From contig JAGFNK010000012.1 of assembly GCA_025769875.1 (NCBI GenBank), forward strand, positions 124,001 to 188,000: a stretch of DNA of 64,000 nucleotides, read 5' to 3'. The DNA is from Russula earlei (taxonomy: Eukaryota > Basidiomycota > Agaricomycetes > Russulales > Russulaceae). This document shows positions 1 to 10,650 of this stretch, one piece after another; the first letter of the stretch is position 1, and the number at the start of each line of letters is the position of its first letter. Both the position numbers and the translations under genes were made by a program. The notes beneath the pieces were generated by a model. The model did no database searches and had not been told where the DNA came from. It saw only the letters and a program-made list of their open reading frames with translations.

Positions 1-922
1 CGTGTGAATGGCGTGCCATACTCTTCCGTTTCTATATATGGTAGGAGTAGATTGACATGGAAGACGTCGTGTATTTTCATAGATGACGGAAGTTGGAGTT
101 GGTAGGCGACTTTGGAAATCTTTTTTACGATGGGGAAGGGTCCGTAACGTTTTGGGGTCAGCTTGCGGTTCCCTCGTGTTTTGAGGTTTTTGCCTTCTAG
201 CCATATGAGGGTTCCTTCTTTCATTTCCAGGGTTATCAGGTTTGGAGGGTTGTTGTTTACATTCTAAAAGTTGTTGTGCGTCGCGTCTAGATTGTTCTAG
301 TTCTTTGAGTCAATCGGTTGAGGCGGGAACGTTGTTGTCCTTCGAGGTTTATGTCAATTTGGGGTTTGAATCCCATGAGGAGTTCGTGTGGTGATCGTCG
401 TGATGTTTCATGTTTCCACGAGTTATGTGCATATTCTGCAATGGGAAGCATTTTTGCCCAGGAGTGTGGATGGGTTGCGGTCCAGGGTCTCAAGTATTGT
501 TCTAGCCAGGCGTTCATTCTTTCGGTTTGTCCATCAGTTTGAGGGTGAAATGCAGTGGACATGTTTTGTTTGATGCCTAGGCTTTTGCATAATGCTTTGG
601 AGAAGTTTGATGCGAATCGGGGGTCTCTGTCAGATATGATTCTTTTAGGGACACCAAACCAAGGCACGAGGTGTTTCAGATATTCATGTGCAACACCTGT
701 TCCGTCGATCAGTTTTGTTACATGGAATGAATTTGGTTGCTTTAGAACATCCTTGATCGACAATGGTGAGGATACTATCGAATCCTTCTGATCTTGGTAA
801 ATCAGTGATGAGGTCCATTGATACATATTGAAAGGGGCCTTGTTCGACTGTGTGTGTCGAGTGGGAAGGTTGTGGCTTTCTTTCTTGGTAAGTTGGTTTT
901 GGATTCTTGGCATTTGGCGCAA
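1..922 (-). pseudogene. pol: Integrase core and C-terminus, gypsy element A
   Basis: The open part (287-922) contains the second and third parts of the DDE integrase core: WFGVPKRIISDRDPRF and STAFHPQTDGQTERMNAWLEQYLRP, with the catalytic D and E. The first catalytic Asp region is frameshifted; near residues 33-50 the open frame reads nonsense relative to the family. Left of 287 the minus strand reads the GPY/F region ([19 protein letters not shown], then [11 protein letters not shown]) in another frame. A chromodomain, if present, would lie off the left edge. Confidence 0.85.
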
Positions 923-1090
923 CCTTTTACGTATTGTTCTATGAATTGTCGTAGTTTGGGTCCTTCATAGTGTTGTTTGACTAGGTCCCATGTGTTAGCA
1001 ATTCCGGGGTGTCCTGCAGGTGGGGCATCGTGAAATTGTCGTAGGATTTCTCGTCGTTTGTCTAGTTTATCGGGTAAGTAGATTTTTCAT

Positions 1091-1539
1091 GTGAATATTT
1101 CAGGTGGGAGGAGGGTGGTTTTTTGTTCTTCTACCCCCTTGTTAAGGTCTTTGCGACGAGAAAGTGTGTCGGCGATTGTATTGGTGTGTCCCGGAATGTG
1201 TTCCATAATTAAGTTAAAGTCTTGCATATATTGCATCCATCTTGCTTGCCGTCCAGTTAGTTTCTGTGGTTCTTTGAAATATGTAAGATTTTTGTGGTCT
1301 GTCCTTATTCGGACGGGTTTCTCTGCACCCAGGAAGAATGGTCAGCCACTTTTGAGGCCAAAGATGATGGCAGCTAGTTCTTTATCATGTGCATCGTAAT
1401 TTCTTTCTGCGTCTAGTAGTGTTCTTGAATAGAACGCTATAGGATGGAGTCCATCTTCGTATTCTTGGGAAATAACTGCTCCTATGGCAAATCCTGATGC
1501 GTCAGTGTCAAGGATGAATTGTTTGGTCCAATCTGGAGT
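1091..1539 (-). pseudogene. pol: RNase H remnant, gypsy element A
   Basis: The minus strand reads recognisable RNase H sequence: an [20 protein letters not shown] start, then [14 protein letters not shown], then VRIRTDHKNLTYF and finally HIPGHTNTIADTLSR. These are the standard blocks of the gypsy RNase H domain. No long open frame covers them, because frameshifts or stops separate the blocks. To the left, between about 900 and 1090, the integrase HHCC zinc-binding region (HDAPPAGHPG, then CAKCQ) is readable in the same degraded state. Confidence 0.75.
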
Positions 1540-2286
1540 TCAGAGAACTGGGTAGGATACGCATGTATCTTTTAGTGATTGGAATGCTTGTTGTTCTCTA
1601 GGTGTCCATTCCCATTGTTTATTCTTTTTTGTTAGGTCATTAAGTGGTCTGGCTTTAATTGAAAAGTTTGGAATGAAGTTGCAGTAAAAGTTGCAGAATC
1701 CGAGGAAGCTTTGAACTTCTTTTAATGTTTTCGGCGTAGGCCAGTCTCCAATTCCTTTGACTTTTACTGGGTCCATGGTGATTTTTCCTTCGCCAATGAT
1801 TACTCCCAAGTATTCGACTTTTCTTTTGTGGAATTGGCATTTTTCTGGTTTAAGATATAGGTCGTGTTGTTTCAATTTTGATAGGATGTGGTTAACTTTA
1901 GACTCATGTTTTTCTTCATCATTTTCTGTGGCGATAATGATGTCGTCCATATAAATCTTCAGCCATCCTTGAGCAAGTTCTTCTTGAAAGATGTCGTCCA
2001 TCATTGTTTGGAAGGTTGCTGGGGAGTTAGTTAGTCCAAAGAACATTACTGTTGGTTCAAATAATCCATCGCTGGTTTTGAAGGCTGCTTTCCATTCGTC
2101 TCCTTCTTTAATCCTAATGTTGTTGTAGCCCCATCTGATATCGAATTTAGTGAAGAGTTCTTTGCCTGCTAGGGCATGTATCAACTCTGGGATTAAAGGA
2201 AGTGGATAGACATTAGGTATGGTCCATTTGTTCAGGTTTCTGTAGTCTTGTACTGGTCGAAATTTGCCATCCTTCTTTTTAATCAA
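1540..2286 (-). pseudogene. pol: Reverse transcriptase segment, gypsy element A
   Basis: A 248-residue open segment that begins inside the RT palm with FLIKKKDGKFRPVQDYR-type sequence, then LNKWTIPNVYPLPLIPEL, KFDIRWGYNNIRIKEGDEW and the catalytic motif YMDDIIIA. It continues through the thumb (YLGVIIGEGKI, VQSFLGFCNFYCNFI) and breaks at the RNase H boundary. RNase H coding continues in other frames at about 1090-1540 (pieces matching [14 protein letters not shown] and IADTLSRR are readable on the minus strand), so the frame is disrupted there. Confidence 0.9.
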
Positions 2287-2334
2287 GAAGAAGCCACTTG
2301 CATATGGTGAGTTGGATCTTCTAATTCACTTTAA

Positions 2335-3099
2335 TCATAGGTTTTGTTCAAGAAATTTTCCTTGTTCTTCTTTCTCTTTGGGTGAGAGAGGGTATACTCT
2401 GCAATTGATTGTCGTGAGGGCATCGGGTTTAAGATCGATAGCATGATCCCATTTTCTTGGTCCAGGGAATCTTTCTGATTTTTGTTCTTCAAAAACTTGG
2501 CCATAGGCATGATATCGGGGAGGGACTATTTGTTGCCAGGTCAGTTGTTTTGACTGTACTTGGGATTCTGCTAATTGTTGGGCGATTGTAGTTTTTTGCA
2601 GTTGTGTTTGTTTCCAAAGTTCGTCGCCTTCTTCCCATTGTGCAATGTTTTTTATCCATTCTGGTGTTTCTTCATCTCCGGATAAGGTTATCTTTCCTAT
2701 CAATGTTCCATTGGTCCAGTTGATCTTGGGATTCGTCGATTCGAGGAAGGGGTATCCTAAAATTAGATCATCTTGTCCAATGTCTGCTATAAGGAACTGG
2801 TGTTTGCTTTTTTGTCCCAATAGTTTTAACTCCAAGTCTACCGCTTGAGTGATTTTTCCTAGGCGATTAGAAGTGTTATCAACGTTTTTCACCACTCTAG
2901 GTGTCAACAGCTTCCGCGTTTTCAATTGAAGTTGTTTGGTTAATTCGGGGGATATGAAGCACTCAGTTGCTCCGCTGTCGATTAACGCAGTTTTCTTTTC
3001 GGCTTTTGAGGTTCCAATGTATATAGTCAAATTGACCTGCATTGACTTCCTTTTTGTAATTTTATGTACATTGGTACCTAGGGCCCGAGCAATTGCCAA
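2335..3099 (-). pseudogene. pol: Protease and start of RT, gypsy element A
   Basis: A 254-residue open segment with the retropepsin active-site motif ALIDSGATECFIS near residues 39-51 and a flap region around the GYPFLES motif. It ends in the region linking protease to reverse transcriptase (YPLSPKEKEEQGKFLEQNL), where the frame stops. The reverse transcriptase continues in the next segment to the left, so there is at least one stop or frameshift between about 2286 and 2340. As a whole this is the N-terminal part of a disrupted Pol. Confidence 0.88.
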
Positions 3100-3271
3100 T
3101 ATGCTCAGGCATCCGAAAAATCCTTTCCCTTGTCGTCGTCAGTCTCTCCATTCAACATCCTAATGAATTCTTCTCTTTCCTCTTTAGAAAGGGCTTTGGC
3201 AGCCTTTGCAACTTTGGCCGTTGCACTTTCTTCAATGATCTCGACAACGGAGGATTCGGATGAGGTGGTGG

Positions 3272-4468
3272 TCACTTCTGCCGTGTGTGTGCGTGTCGGC
3301 TCGCGTTTGGGTTCGTGGGGCAGTCCCTAGCGAGGTGTCCTTGTTTTGAGCAATGAAAACATCTGCCTTCAGCACGATGTTTTTCCTTGTCAGCCTCGGT
3401 GATCGCTTTGCGTGCTGCGCCCGCGCTTGTATCCATCGTGTTCGGGTCACGTGGTGGAAGGCGTGCGCGTGGTGCGGTAGCGTTGTTGGTGGTGTTGCCG
3501 CGCGCACCCCAGTTCGAAAGGCGGGCCCAGGGGCGGTTGGTGTTTGAGTTGAGGTTTCTGTTGTGAGTGTTGGCGTGGTCAGTGAGGACCGCGCGTTTGC
3601 GCATCCAGATGCGATGTTGCTTCTGGGCGCCGGACATCCATTCTTGGAAGGTGGTCGGGTCTTCTTGACTGATGATTGCTTCTACCAATGGTTTGGGGAG
3701 GCCACATGCAAAAAGACGCATGACCATCGGGTCATCTGTATGCAGAGACCCTCGTCGAGCTAATAGTTCAAAGTTAGCTATATATTCATCTAAGTTGTTG
3801 TCCTTCATTTTGAGTTCTCGTAATTGGTCTTGCACGCGTTCGCGTTCGGCGTAGTCGGTAAACGCTCGTTTGAATTGTTGCTCCATGGCTTGCCAGGCAG
3901 TGAGGCCAAAGGGGATCTCTTCTGGATCGAGCATGACCTTCTCACGCCACTTGTCCATAGCTTCGACCCAACCGTCGACGCGGGGTCCTTCCATTAGTGA
4001 TAAGAAATAAGCACATTTCTTAATGGGATTCTGAGCAATTTTGCTGTCAAAATTCATCCTCATGAAACGTCGAAATGCGGTGAGGAATGCATGAGTACGC
4101 GCGCGATCGCCGTTGAAGGCCTTGGGTGGGACGCCTTCAAGCTTACCGTTGTCGGAGGGGCGTGCGTCGCGGTTGTACATGGCGTATGCGCCGTAGTCGT
4201 CGGGGTCTGGGCTGGGAGGTCGTCTTTCGCGTCCTCTGAACCCTTGGAACAAGGATGGGCGTGGATACGCCTGCGCCGTTCCGGACGACGCGAGTTGTTG
4301 AGGTATCTGTGCTGGTGGTTCTTCTGGTTCGTCAGCCACGATGAAGACTTGTGTCGTGGTTTGTGGTTCTTGTTCCATAGGTTCGGCGGGAGCAGGTCCA
4401 GGGGTTGGGGCGCAAGACGGGTTCTTTGAGTTAGGAATCGGTTCTCCAGATTTAGTGAGCTGTTCCAT
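3272..4468 (-). pseudogene. gag: Gag of gypsy element A
   Basis: A 398-residue open frame. The N-terminal third is proline-rich and low-complexity. The middle resembles a retrotransposon capsid domain (GDRARTHAFLTAFRRF through the YIANFELLARR region). The C-terminus has a zinc knuckle, CFHCSKQGHLARDC, of the CX2CX4HX4C type. The protein would assemble the virus-like particle and bind the genomic RNA. The frame is intact here, but the downstream pol is broken, so it is listed as part of a dead element. The start is the first methionine of the open frame after the LTR and leader. Confidence 0.85.
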
Positions 4469-4890
4469 ATCAAGGCCTTTGAGAGGGTCAAAGATCAGTC
4501 CGAGAGCTGGGCGTGCGACGTGGTAAGCCTCAAAGTAGTCCTCGCGGCGTCAAATTTCGAACCATACACCATAGAGGGTTCCAAGGCCTACCTTGGCCTT
4601 CCTGTAATAAGCATAGTACCCAGTCCAGGGTACACTGTTTATTCCTACTCTGAGGAAATGAGCATTTTCTCTGAAGGCCTCTGGGACAAGAGCATCGTCG
4701 AGGTCTGGGTTCAGTTTGAAGGGACATTTGAGTTTCTTCAGTGGGTTTTCCTTGTCCTTTGAACCTCCAGTCTCTGGCCATGGAAGTCATTTTTTCAAAA
4801 TCGTTGTATTCGGGGGTGGATGCGTGTGTACGCGTTCGGGGTCAAGGGTTCGAGGGGAAAGCTTGTTCTAATGTCACCAACTGGGGGCAG

Positions 4891-5368
4891 TGTCGCTGAC
4901 AAATCAGTTCACGCGCGAGACGAGCATAGCAAGTTGAGCGAGACACTAAGTCTTCGCGAGTTTTTGGGGATCTCGGAGATGATACTGCCAAGGCAAGTAT
5001 GTTCCGCGGAGAAGGAAAACTACGAATAAGTCTTCATGTTCGGGAAGACTTATGAGTAGTAAAGGTTTCAGACGAGATGCTTGATGTCTTGCAAGCCTAC
5101 AAGTCCTGAAGTTCGAAATCCAGTGATATTTCACAGGAGAACAAGCTTAAGGCTTGTCCTCGTCAAACAGCGGTCTTATATACATGCTAAATACTATATC
5201 AAATAGTATTCACGAGGTGAAGGCGAGGCGATCGAACTGGAACATGCAGGAAACGTCTGGCATGTGTGAGGCTATGAAAAGAGTCATGAAACACGTGAGA
5301 AACTTGAGGCACGTCCGGGTAGGCTTGTCCGGTTGCCGGTCCGGTCCGATGTACCGGTTCTTGTGACA
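4891..5368 (-). repeat. 5' LTR of gypsy element A
   Basis: The segment is bounded by TGTCGCTGAC on the left and TTGTGACA on the right of the plus strand. On the element's own strand it therefore begins TGTCACAA and ends GTCAGCGACA, the usual TG...CA termini with a short inverted repeat (478 bp). The sequence just inside the element contains TGGTGACATTAG about 11 nt after the LTR end, which could be a tRNA primer-binding site; I could not assign the tRNA. The other LTR is outside the window, so the boundary rests on termini and position only. Confidence 0.8.
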
Positions 5369-6201
5369 TTTGGTGTGGTCATGGAACTTGAGGTTCCTGG
5401 CAATGGCAATGGTTGACTGGTTGTTGATGTGGGGAGATCATGAGGAGATGGGTGTCTTGACCCAATCTGGTGAGTAATTGCCTTGGCCTTGCAGCTTCCT
5501 CGGTGGCATGTGCGCCCATGGTGTGCTCTGCCTCAGTGCTCAAGAGTGCAACTGGGGTTTGCTTCTTTCGGCTCCAGTTTATGGCCCCACCTGTCAACAT
5601 GAAGATGAAGTCCAGAATGGGCTTTGGTGGTCCAATTGGGGTTGACGTGTCCAACCAAGATCAGCTGGATGCCAGAGTCATGCTGGAAGGTCACATGGTG
5701 GTCACTCATACCTCGGGTGTACTGGGTTGCACAGTCACGCGTGCATTGGTGGTTATTCCCTGGGCATGCTTTCAAGAAGGTCACATCCATCAGTTCTCCG
5801 TTTAGGCAGGTGGACTTGTTGTCCATCTGATGGACTGCTAGACTCCTTTCTGCAGCAAGGGCCAGGGTGCAAGGGAGTGCCTGTATTCTGGCGGCACAAT
5901 TTCGTCAGGGTTGTTGTCCTTCAGTTAGGTGAGTCCCTGCATGATGACACAGGCCTTGCATTTTTGGTTTTTGTGGTTTGACCCCCTCTTTATTAGGAAG
6001 GTCTCTTTGCTTCCCCACTGCGTCTCCGTTCTGCGGGCATGGCACGCTTTCGAGAACACCTGTGTTTTCGGACACGTGTTTCTCTTTGTTGCACGCCTTT
6101 GCCCATTCAGCAGAATCTGCGGGGGTTGTCACCTCAGCATAAGACTTGGGGTTAATGGCTAAATTTTTGTGTGCCGCATTTCCCTGCTCGGTACGTTTCA
6201 T
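5369..6201 (-). pseudogene. RT and RNase H fragments, copia element B
   Basis: The minus-strand segment 5905-6201 starts RT: LAINPKSYAEVTTPADSAEWAKAC. Segment 5533-5826 has MDNKSTCLNGELMDVTFLKACPG, like the RT block before the YVDD motif. Segment 5379-5654 has GGAINWSRKKQTPVALLSTEAEH, then EEAARPRQLLTRLG, the RNase H domain. The YVDD region is missing, so an internal deletion removed the centre of RT. The sequence ends in the RNase H tail exactly where the LTR of element A begins. Confidence 0.8.
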
Positions 6202-6295
6202 TCAGTGCTCATGCGGAATGGGGGAATGGCAAGCGTCCTTGTTGCAGATGGGTGTGTGAGTGACACATTTTGGGCACATTTCAGGTTGTGAGGAA

Positions 6296-6904
6296 GTGTT
6301 ACGGCGTCATGGCCATAAGAGCGTTAGCTCAAGGTTCAGTGGGGCCAAGTCCCTGTGACTTGGTTCAAGGGTTCAATGGGGGCCGGCTCAAAGAGACCGG
6401 ATCAAAGGTTTAGCGTCTCAAGGCTGAGTCAGACAATGACTCAGTCCGCAGACAGAGTCGATCTTCTGGTTTCACAGAAGGGGAGGACAATGATAGAGAG
6501 GCAGAGGAGGAAAAGGAACACAAGAGTTCCCTGAAGTGTGCTTAGGTCAAGCAGAGTGTAGGCCAGCTCAAGCAAGTTGTGATTGAGAGAGTATACAGGG
6601 CAAGGGATGCAACAGGAGATGGGACAAAGCTAAGCTTGGGGCATTCCCCAACTTCTACAGGCACTTAAATACTGTATGTAGCGAGGCTGTACAGTACCAT
6701 AAGCAGAACAATAGATAAAGATGAGTCAATAGCAAAAGTAACTCGTCAATGAGTGAAACACAATAGGTGAAACACAATAGGTGAAACACAATAAGTGACC
6801 ATCAGCATCAAGGGATGAAACGGTAACCGAGGGGACAAGGGTGACAAGAGAGAACAACAATGAAAGAGATTATGGACGAACCGATAAAGGGGTAGATTAC
6901 AACA
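6296..6904 (+). repeat. Solo LTR of copia-B family, inserted in element B
   Basis: This segment reads in the plus direction with the same sequence as the minus strand of 9535-10126 (for example CGTTAGCTCAAGGTTCAG and CCAAGTCCCTGTGACTTGG). It begins TGTTACGG and ends ATTACAACA. It is flanked by GGAAG on both sides (about 6291-6295 and 6905-6909), a 5-bp target duplication. Because no internal region accompanies it, it is a solo LTR left after LTR-LTR recombination. It interrupts element B between the integrase C-terminal region and RT. The left edge is uncertain by a base or so. Confidence 0.82.
6753..6794 (+). repeat. Three tandem 14-bp repeats inside solo LTR
   Basis: GTGAAACACAATAG occurs three times head to tail; the last copy ends AAG. 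The related LTR at 9535-10126 has only about one to one and a half copies at the matching place, so this is a local expansion in the solo LTR. Confidence 0.8.
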
Positions 6905-7717
6905 GGAAGCTTGGTCCTCAGGTGCATTGTTATCACATTGCAGCTGTGTGTCTTGCAGTTCGGCATGTGATGCCTTTTCTGCTTGTCCTTCATTTGATTC
7001 CTCCACATTGTCACCTTGGTCAGGTGTGAGTGCGCGTGTGGTGCGCTTTGGTTGTCCTGTGGCGGATTGCACAGGTGAGTTTTCCACTTTGTGGACTGTT
7101 GGTTGTGCTGATTTCATTTCAGACTGGACAGGCAGAGCATTTTCTGCTCTGCCACCTTGCGGTTCGGCATGCGGCGCCTGCTCCACATTGCCTGCCTGTT
7201 TCAGGCTGAGCAGGCAAGAGCTCATGTGCTCTGACGCCTTGCAGTTTTGCATGCAGTGGCTGTTCTGCCTTGTCCACTGGTTCCACCACCCCCTCAAATT
7301 GATTACCATTTCCCAATTTTTGGCTCTATTGGCTGTTCCATTGTATTCGAGGATTACATGTTTGATGTGCAACATGGGGCCCCCTTCATCAGATATGACA
7401 GTGTGGGGTGTGATGGTGCTAGGGGTGGGGCAATGGGCAGGCTTGGCTGCCTGTTGTGTGTGGTTTGCATGGCCCGGGAACGCACGCATTAGCAACCATT
7501 GGGTCGGCTGGGCAAGTGTCTTCTCCGGGGCATGCACGGATGCACACGTTCTGAGGATGTGTGGCTGAGAGGGGTCAGGAGTCATCCTGCTCCTGGCCTC
7601 TTCGGACGTCAAGTCGTCCAAGGTGCGCATGGGTAGGCTTGCATCTGCATGCACCACCTGGACCCTATCAAGAGGTGTCCAGGTCACGCATTCTGCAACA
7701 TCGGTGAGTTGTGGCAT
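6905..7717 (-). pseudogene. Integrase C-terminus and linker, copia element B
   Basis: The long minus-strand frame from 7717 carries a low-complexity region ending QPKRTTRALTPDQGDN, typical of the stretch between integrase and RT in copia polyproteins (a basic RRS/TR-like motif followed by an acidic region). Its last part reads through into the solo LTR. No integrase core (DDE) is recognisable between 7717 and 8030, so most of integrase seems deleted. Confidence 0.5.
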
Positions 7718-8029
7718 ATCCAGGTTGGTGGTCTGGTGCTTAATTCCCTTTTTTGCTAGGGATGTTCACAATGCCTGCCTGGTGTGTGCACCCCCTCCAT
7801 TCATACGGGAGGTCTTCAAGCGTTGGCTGGCTTTGGGCTCAACATGTGTGGTGTGTAGTTGGAGGTGCTGGGGCACTTCCGATTTGTGCTTCAGCCCGCC
7901 AGCACATTCCCATGGTTTATCATCTGTCCAGGTCGCAACCTGTTCGGAGCATGTGTCCGAGGAGGCCCAGAAGGTTGTCATGCACACGGTAAGTGTGGCT
8001 TTGGTTTTGTGGCCACCTTCCATGAGAGG

Positions 8030-8398
8030 TTAGTGTGGCATTGCTGTGCATGCCGACTCAAGTGTTGGCATTTTGGTGGCCATAATGTATAAGTTGTCAT
8101 GTAATGTTCCCTCACAAATCAATTTGTTTGCTTTATTGTATATCCTGCAAGTCTGCCCCTGGAAGCGCACTTCCGCCCCACATTGAGCGATGTGGGAGAC
8201 TGATAAGAGGTTTCCATTGAGGTCCGGTACATGCAGGACATCACAGAGTATCACAGTACTCCACACACCACATGCGTGCATCCGGACTAGCACTTGTCCA
8301 GTTCCGGTGGCGGTTATTGCACTATTGTCGCCTAAGGTGACTTGAATGGGCGATGCAAGCGGGGTGAGATGTGTGAACCAATTTGAGTGGGGAGTCAT
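8030..8398 (-). pseudogene. Protease/GAG-pre-integrase region, copia element B
   Basis: A 122-residue frame with VTLGDNSAITATGTGQV, VILCDVLHVPDLNGNLLSVSHIAQCG and CRIYNKANKLICEG. This matches the region after the DSGAS protease motif in copia elements (GDGS...VLYVPxLxxNLLSV). Just upstream the minus strand of about 8400-8440 reads LLNSGASRIMT-like sequence, a degraded protease active site. The frame stops at 8030, before any integrase zinc finger. Confidence 0.7.
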
Positions 8399-9369
8399 GA
8401 TTCTTGAGGCTCCAGAGTTGAGGAGCCAGCCATCGCAGCTCGGAGTTGCTCTCGGGTCGTGGACGCATGGATTGGCTCATCTCTGATTGCCTGAAGTAAT
8501 GAAGTGCTGTTGTCAGATGTGGGGACGTATGCGATGGCAGCACTGGCTGGTGGCTGGTCTGCAGGCGTCGGCGTCACTGTGCTGCATGCACTTGTGCCAG
8601 GCATTCTTGCTGCTGCTGCTGCTGCTTTGTCCTGCAGTTTTCTGTGAATTTTCCAGCATTCAGGTGTGTTGTGCCCCCTGCATTTGCAGTGGGTGCACTT
8701 TGGTGTGCATTTCTCGTTCTGCGCCTCCCAGTCCTTTCCCTTTGGGGCCGCCTTTGCAGGGTGAGATGTGGCCATGTCACTGGTTGATTGTGTCCAACAC
8801 TGCTCATGGAGAACTCGGTCTGTGACATGCTCAGCTATTAGCTGGCTGGGCAGCGTCGAGTGGAAGGTGGCCTTGAGTTTGGCCATCTTTTCCAGTAGCA
8901 CAAGAATTAGCATCCAAATGAGGGTTTTCTTGTCAATGGGATATCCAAATTTTTCGAGGGCTTGGGCGGCGTGTAACTGTCAGATTATTTGAGGAGCCAT
9001 GGGTTCAGTTTCAGAGAACATGACCTGGTATAGGTCCATAAGTAAATGTGCAATGCATTGCTTGCCCTTCCCTGCAAAATGTTTTTCGAGTGTGTCCCAA
9101 GTATCTTTGGCTCCAGCAATGCCTAGGGCAGTGTCAAGAGCATGCCCTTTTAACATGAGTAAAATTTGGGTGTGAGCATCACAATTTTTCTGCTCCCAGT
9201 CAGCAAAGCCACGCAGGTCAGTGCTGGGGTCTGGTTTTGAGTATGTCCCATTTATGATTTCTATCAGGCCATTTGTTTTGAACAGTGCCTCTATATTAGC
9301 TTTCCATTGCGTGTACGCAACTGTGCCACCTTCGAAGAGTGGTCCGTTGTAACCATGTTGGCCACCCAT
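8395..9369 (-). pseudogene. gag: Gag of copia element B
   Basis: The first part (8980-9369) is a 129-residue open frame: MGGQHGYNGPLFEGG, then YTQWKANIEALFKTNGLIEI, WEQKNCDAHTQILLMLKG and TWDTLEKHFAGKG, the pattern of copia-type Gag (UBN2-like) domains. The second part (8395-8913), in a shifted frame, contains CTHCKCRGHNTPECW, a CX2CX4HX4C zinc knuckle. The two parts do not join in one frame. The opposite-strand open frames here are shadows of this gene. Confidence 0.82.
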
Positions 9370-9534
9370 GTAAGTTTTTCCTGTGGCTCCTACGGTGGGA
9401 GCATGGGCTGCCTCTCAAGGGTGCAACGTTTGTGGTTGCTGTGGGGGTGCTCATGGCATTTCATTATGCAATTTGGAAGCTGCTGGGGGTTCATGAAGTC
9501 AGGGACAGCCAGGTCTTGTCATGAATTACCCCCT

Positions 9535-10126
9535 TGTTGGTTCATCTCTAACCCCTTCTGTTATTGTTTACTTTTACTAGTGTTCTCTTCTGTCACCCTC
9601 ATCTCCTTGATTACCATCTCATCCCTTGATACTGATGGTCCCTTATTGTTTCACCTGTTGTGTTTCATCTATTGTTCGAGTCCCGTTTTTGCTATTGGCT
9701 CACCTTTATCTATTGTTCCACATATAGTACTGTACAGCCTCGCTACATACAGTATTTAAGTGCCTGTAGAAGCTGGGGAATGCCCCAAGCTTAGCTTTGT
9801 CCCATTTCCTGTCGCATCCCTTGCCCTGTATATTCTCTCAATCACAACTTGCTTGTGCTGGCCTATACTCTGCTTGACCTGAGCACACCTCAAGGAACCC
9901 TTGTGTTCCTCTTCCTCCTCTGCCTCTCTCTCATCATCCTCCTCTTCTGTGAAACCAGAAGATCGACTCTGTCTGCGGGCTGAGTCATTGTCTGACTTAG
10001 TCTTGAGACACTAAACCTTTGATCCGGTCTCTTTGAGCCAGCCCCATTGAACCCTTGAACCAAGTCACAGGGACTTGGCCCCACTGAACCCTGAGCTAAC
10101 GCTCCAACGGCCGCGACACCATAACA
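9535..10126 (-). repeat. 5' LTR of copia element B
   Basis: 592-bp segment, on the minus strand starting TGTTATGGTGTCGCGG and ending GAACCAACA. A second, inverted copy of the same sequence occurs at about 6296-6904, which is how the ends were found. It contains a TATA-like TACTTAAAT/TATTTAAG region near 9750-9765, as expected for an LTR promoter. The gag start is about 165 bp further left. The segment next to the LTR should hold the primer-binding site, but I did not recognise one. Confidence 0.8.
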
Positions 10127-10138
10127 GGTCTCATAATC

Positions 10139-10330
10139 TGTTGGAGCTATAGAATGAGAGCTCAGTCTTGTGTATAAAAGACTGTATTGGTTAGTTATCT
10201 AACCTATAGAATGAGAACTATGGACAGTATTAGCTATAAAGGTAGCTATAAAGGAATGTTGTACTGACCTCAGTCTTGTGTATAAAAGACTGAGTAAAAA
10301 CGAACGATAACTAAATTCAAATTATTTACA
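10139..10330 (+). repeat. LTR-like fragment TGTTGGAGC...TTTACA
   Basis: A 192-bp segment beginning TGTTGGAGCTATAG and ending AATTATTTACA. A related segment occurs at 30811-30941 and 32555-32579, where it is split by a DNA transposon. Both carry CTCAGTCTTGTGTAT next to AAAGACTGAG, a small inverted repeat around a TATA-like TGTATAAAAGACTG. Both are followed by GTACGGTCCGGATTG, so the pair may extend beyond the ends given. No target duplication was found. Confidence 0.45.
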
Positions 10331-10409
10331 TGTACGGTCCGGATTGTCTGTTCACACGGCACTTAGCGGCTGCACGTCCAACAGGTCCAAGGTACCAGTT
10401 CTTGTGACA
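10331..10409 (+). repeat. Fragment resembling end of gypsy-A LTR
   Basis: The stretch ends GGTACCAGTTCTTGTGACA, very close to the right end of the element-A LTR (GTACCGGTTCTTGTGACA at 5351-5368). It is immediately followed by copia RNase H sequence. It is probably a scrap of a related LTR. Confidence 0.45.
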
Positions 10410-10650
10410 ACAGACAACTATTACATGTGCACAAAACATATTGACTTGCATTATCATTTTATTAGAGACACTATTGCAAAAGGCACACTCAAGGTCTCAT
10501 ATTGCCCCACAGAAGATATGGTGGTGGACATGATGACCAAACCACTTCCTAAGTGGAAGATGGGTTTTCATATCTTCTCCCTTGGGCTTCACACTTGAGG
10601 GGGAGTGGCAGTTTCAGGCCACCAGGGGTGTGTGTGGAGGAGCATGAAAG
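10410..10650 (+). pseudogene. 3' end of a plus-strand copia pol
   Basis: The plus strand reads CTKHIDLHYHFIRDTIAKG, then VSYCPTEDMVVDMMTKPL, the last conserved block of copia RNase H, and stops soon after. A purine-rich tract, TTGAGGGGGAGTGG near 10596-10609, follows, as expected just before a 3' LTR. The sequence is interrupted at 10650 by copia element C and resumes at 16493. The upstream part of this element is missing. Confidence 0.75.

Larger units (their letters stand above)
1..5368 (-). mobile_element. Ty3/gypsy LTR retrotransposon (element A), 3' end outside window
   Basis: Minus-strand element. Reading leftward from its 5' LTR it has gag, protease, reverse transcriptase, RNase H and integrase in that order, which is the Ty3/gypsy (Metaviridae) order. 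The integrase C-terminal part continues to base 1, so the 3' LTR lies left of the window. Frameshifts and stops split the coding region into several pieces, so this copy cannot make a full polyprotein. Its right end abuts a copia fragment at 5369, so it appears to have inserted into that older element. The second target-site duplication is outside the window and could not be checked. Confidence 0.93.
5369..10126 (-). mobile_element. Ty1/copia element B, decayed, nested
   Basis: Reading leftward from the LTR at 9535-10126 there are gag with a zinc knuckle, a protease-like segment, the integrase-to-RT linker, and RT and RNase H fragments, which is copia order. Most of the integrase core and much of RT are missing. 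Frames are heavily broken. The left end is cut by gypsy element A at 5368, so the remainder, including the 3' LTR, is presumably beyond that element and outside the window. A solo LTR of the same family is inserted at about 6296-6904 in the opposite orientation. Confidence 0.85.

Noticed and set aside
6927..7568. 213-codon plus-strand ORF
   Set aside because: Shadow of the minus-strand copia linker region.
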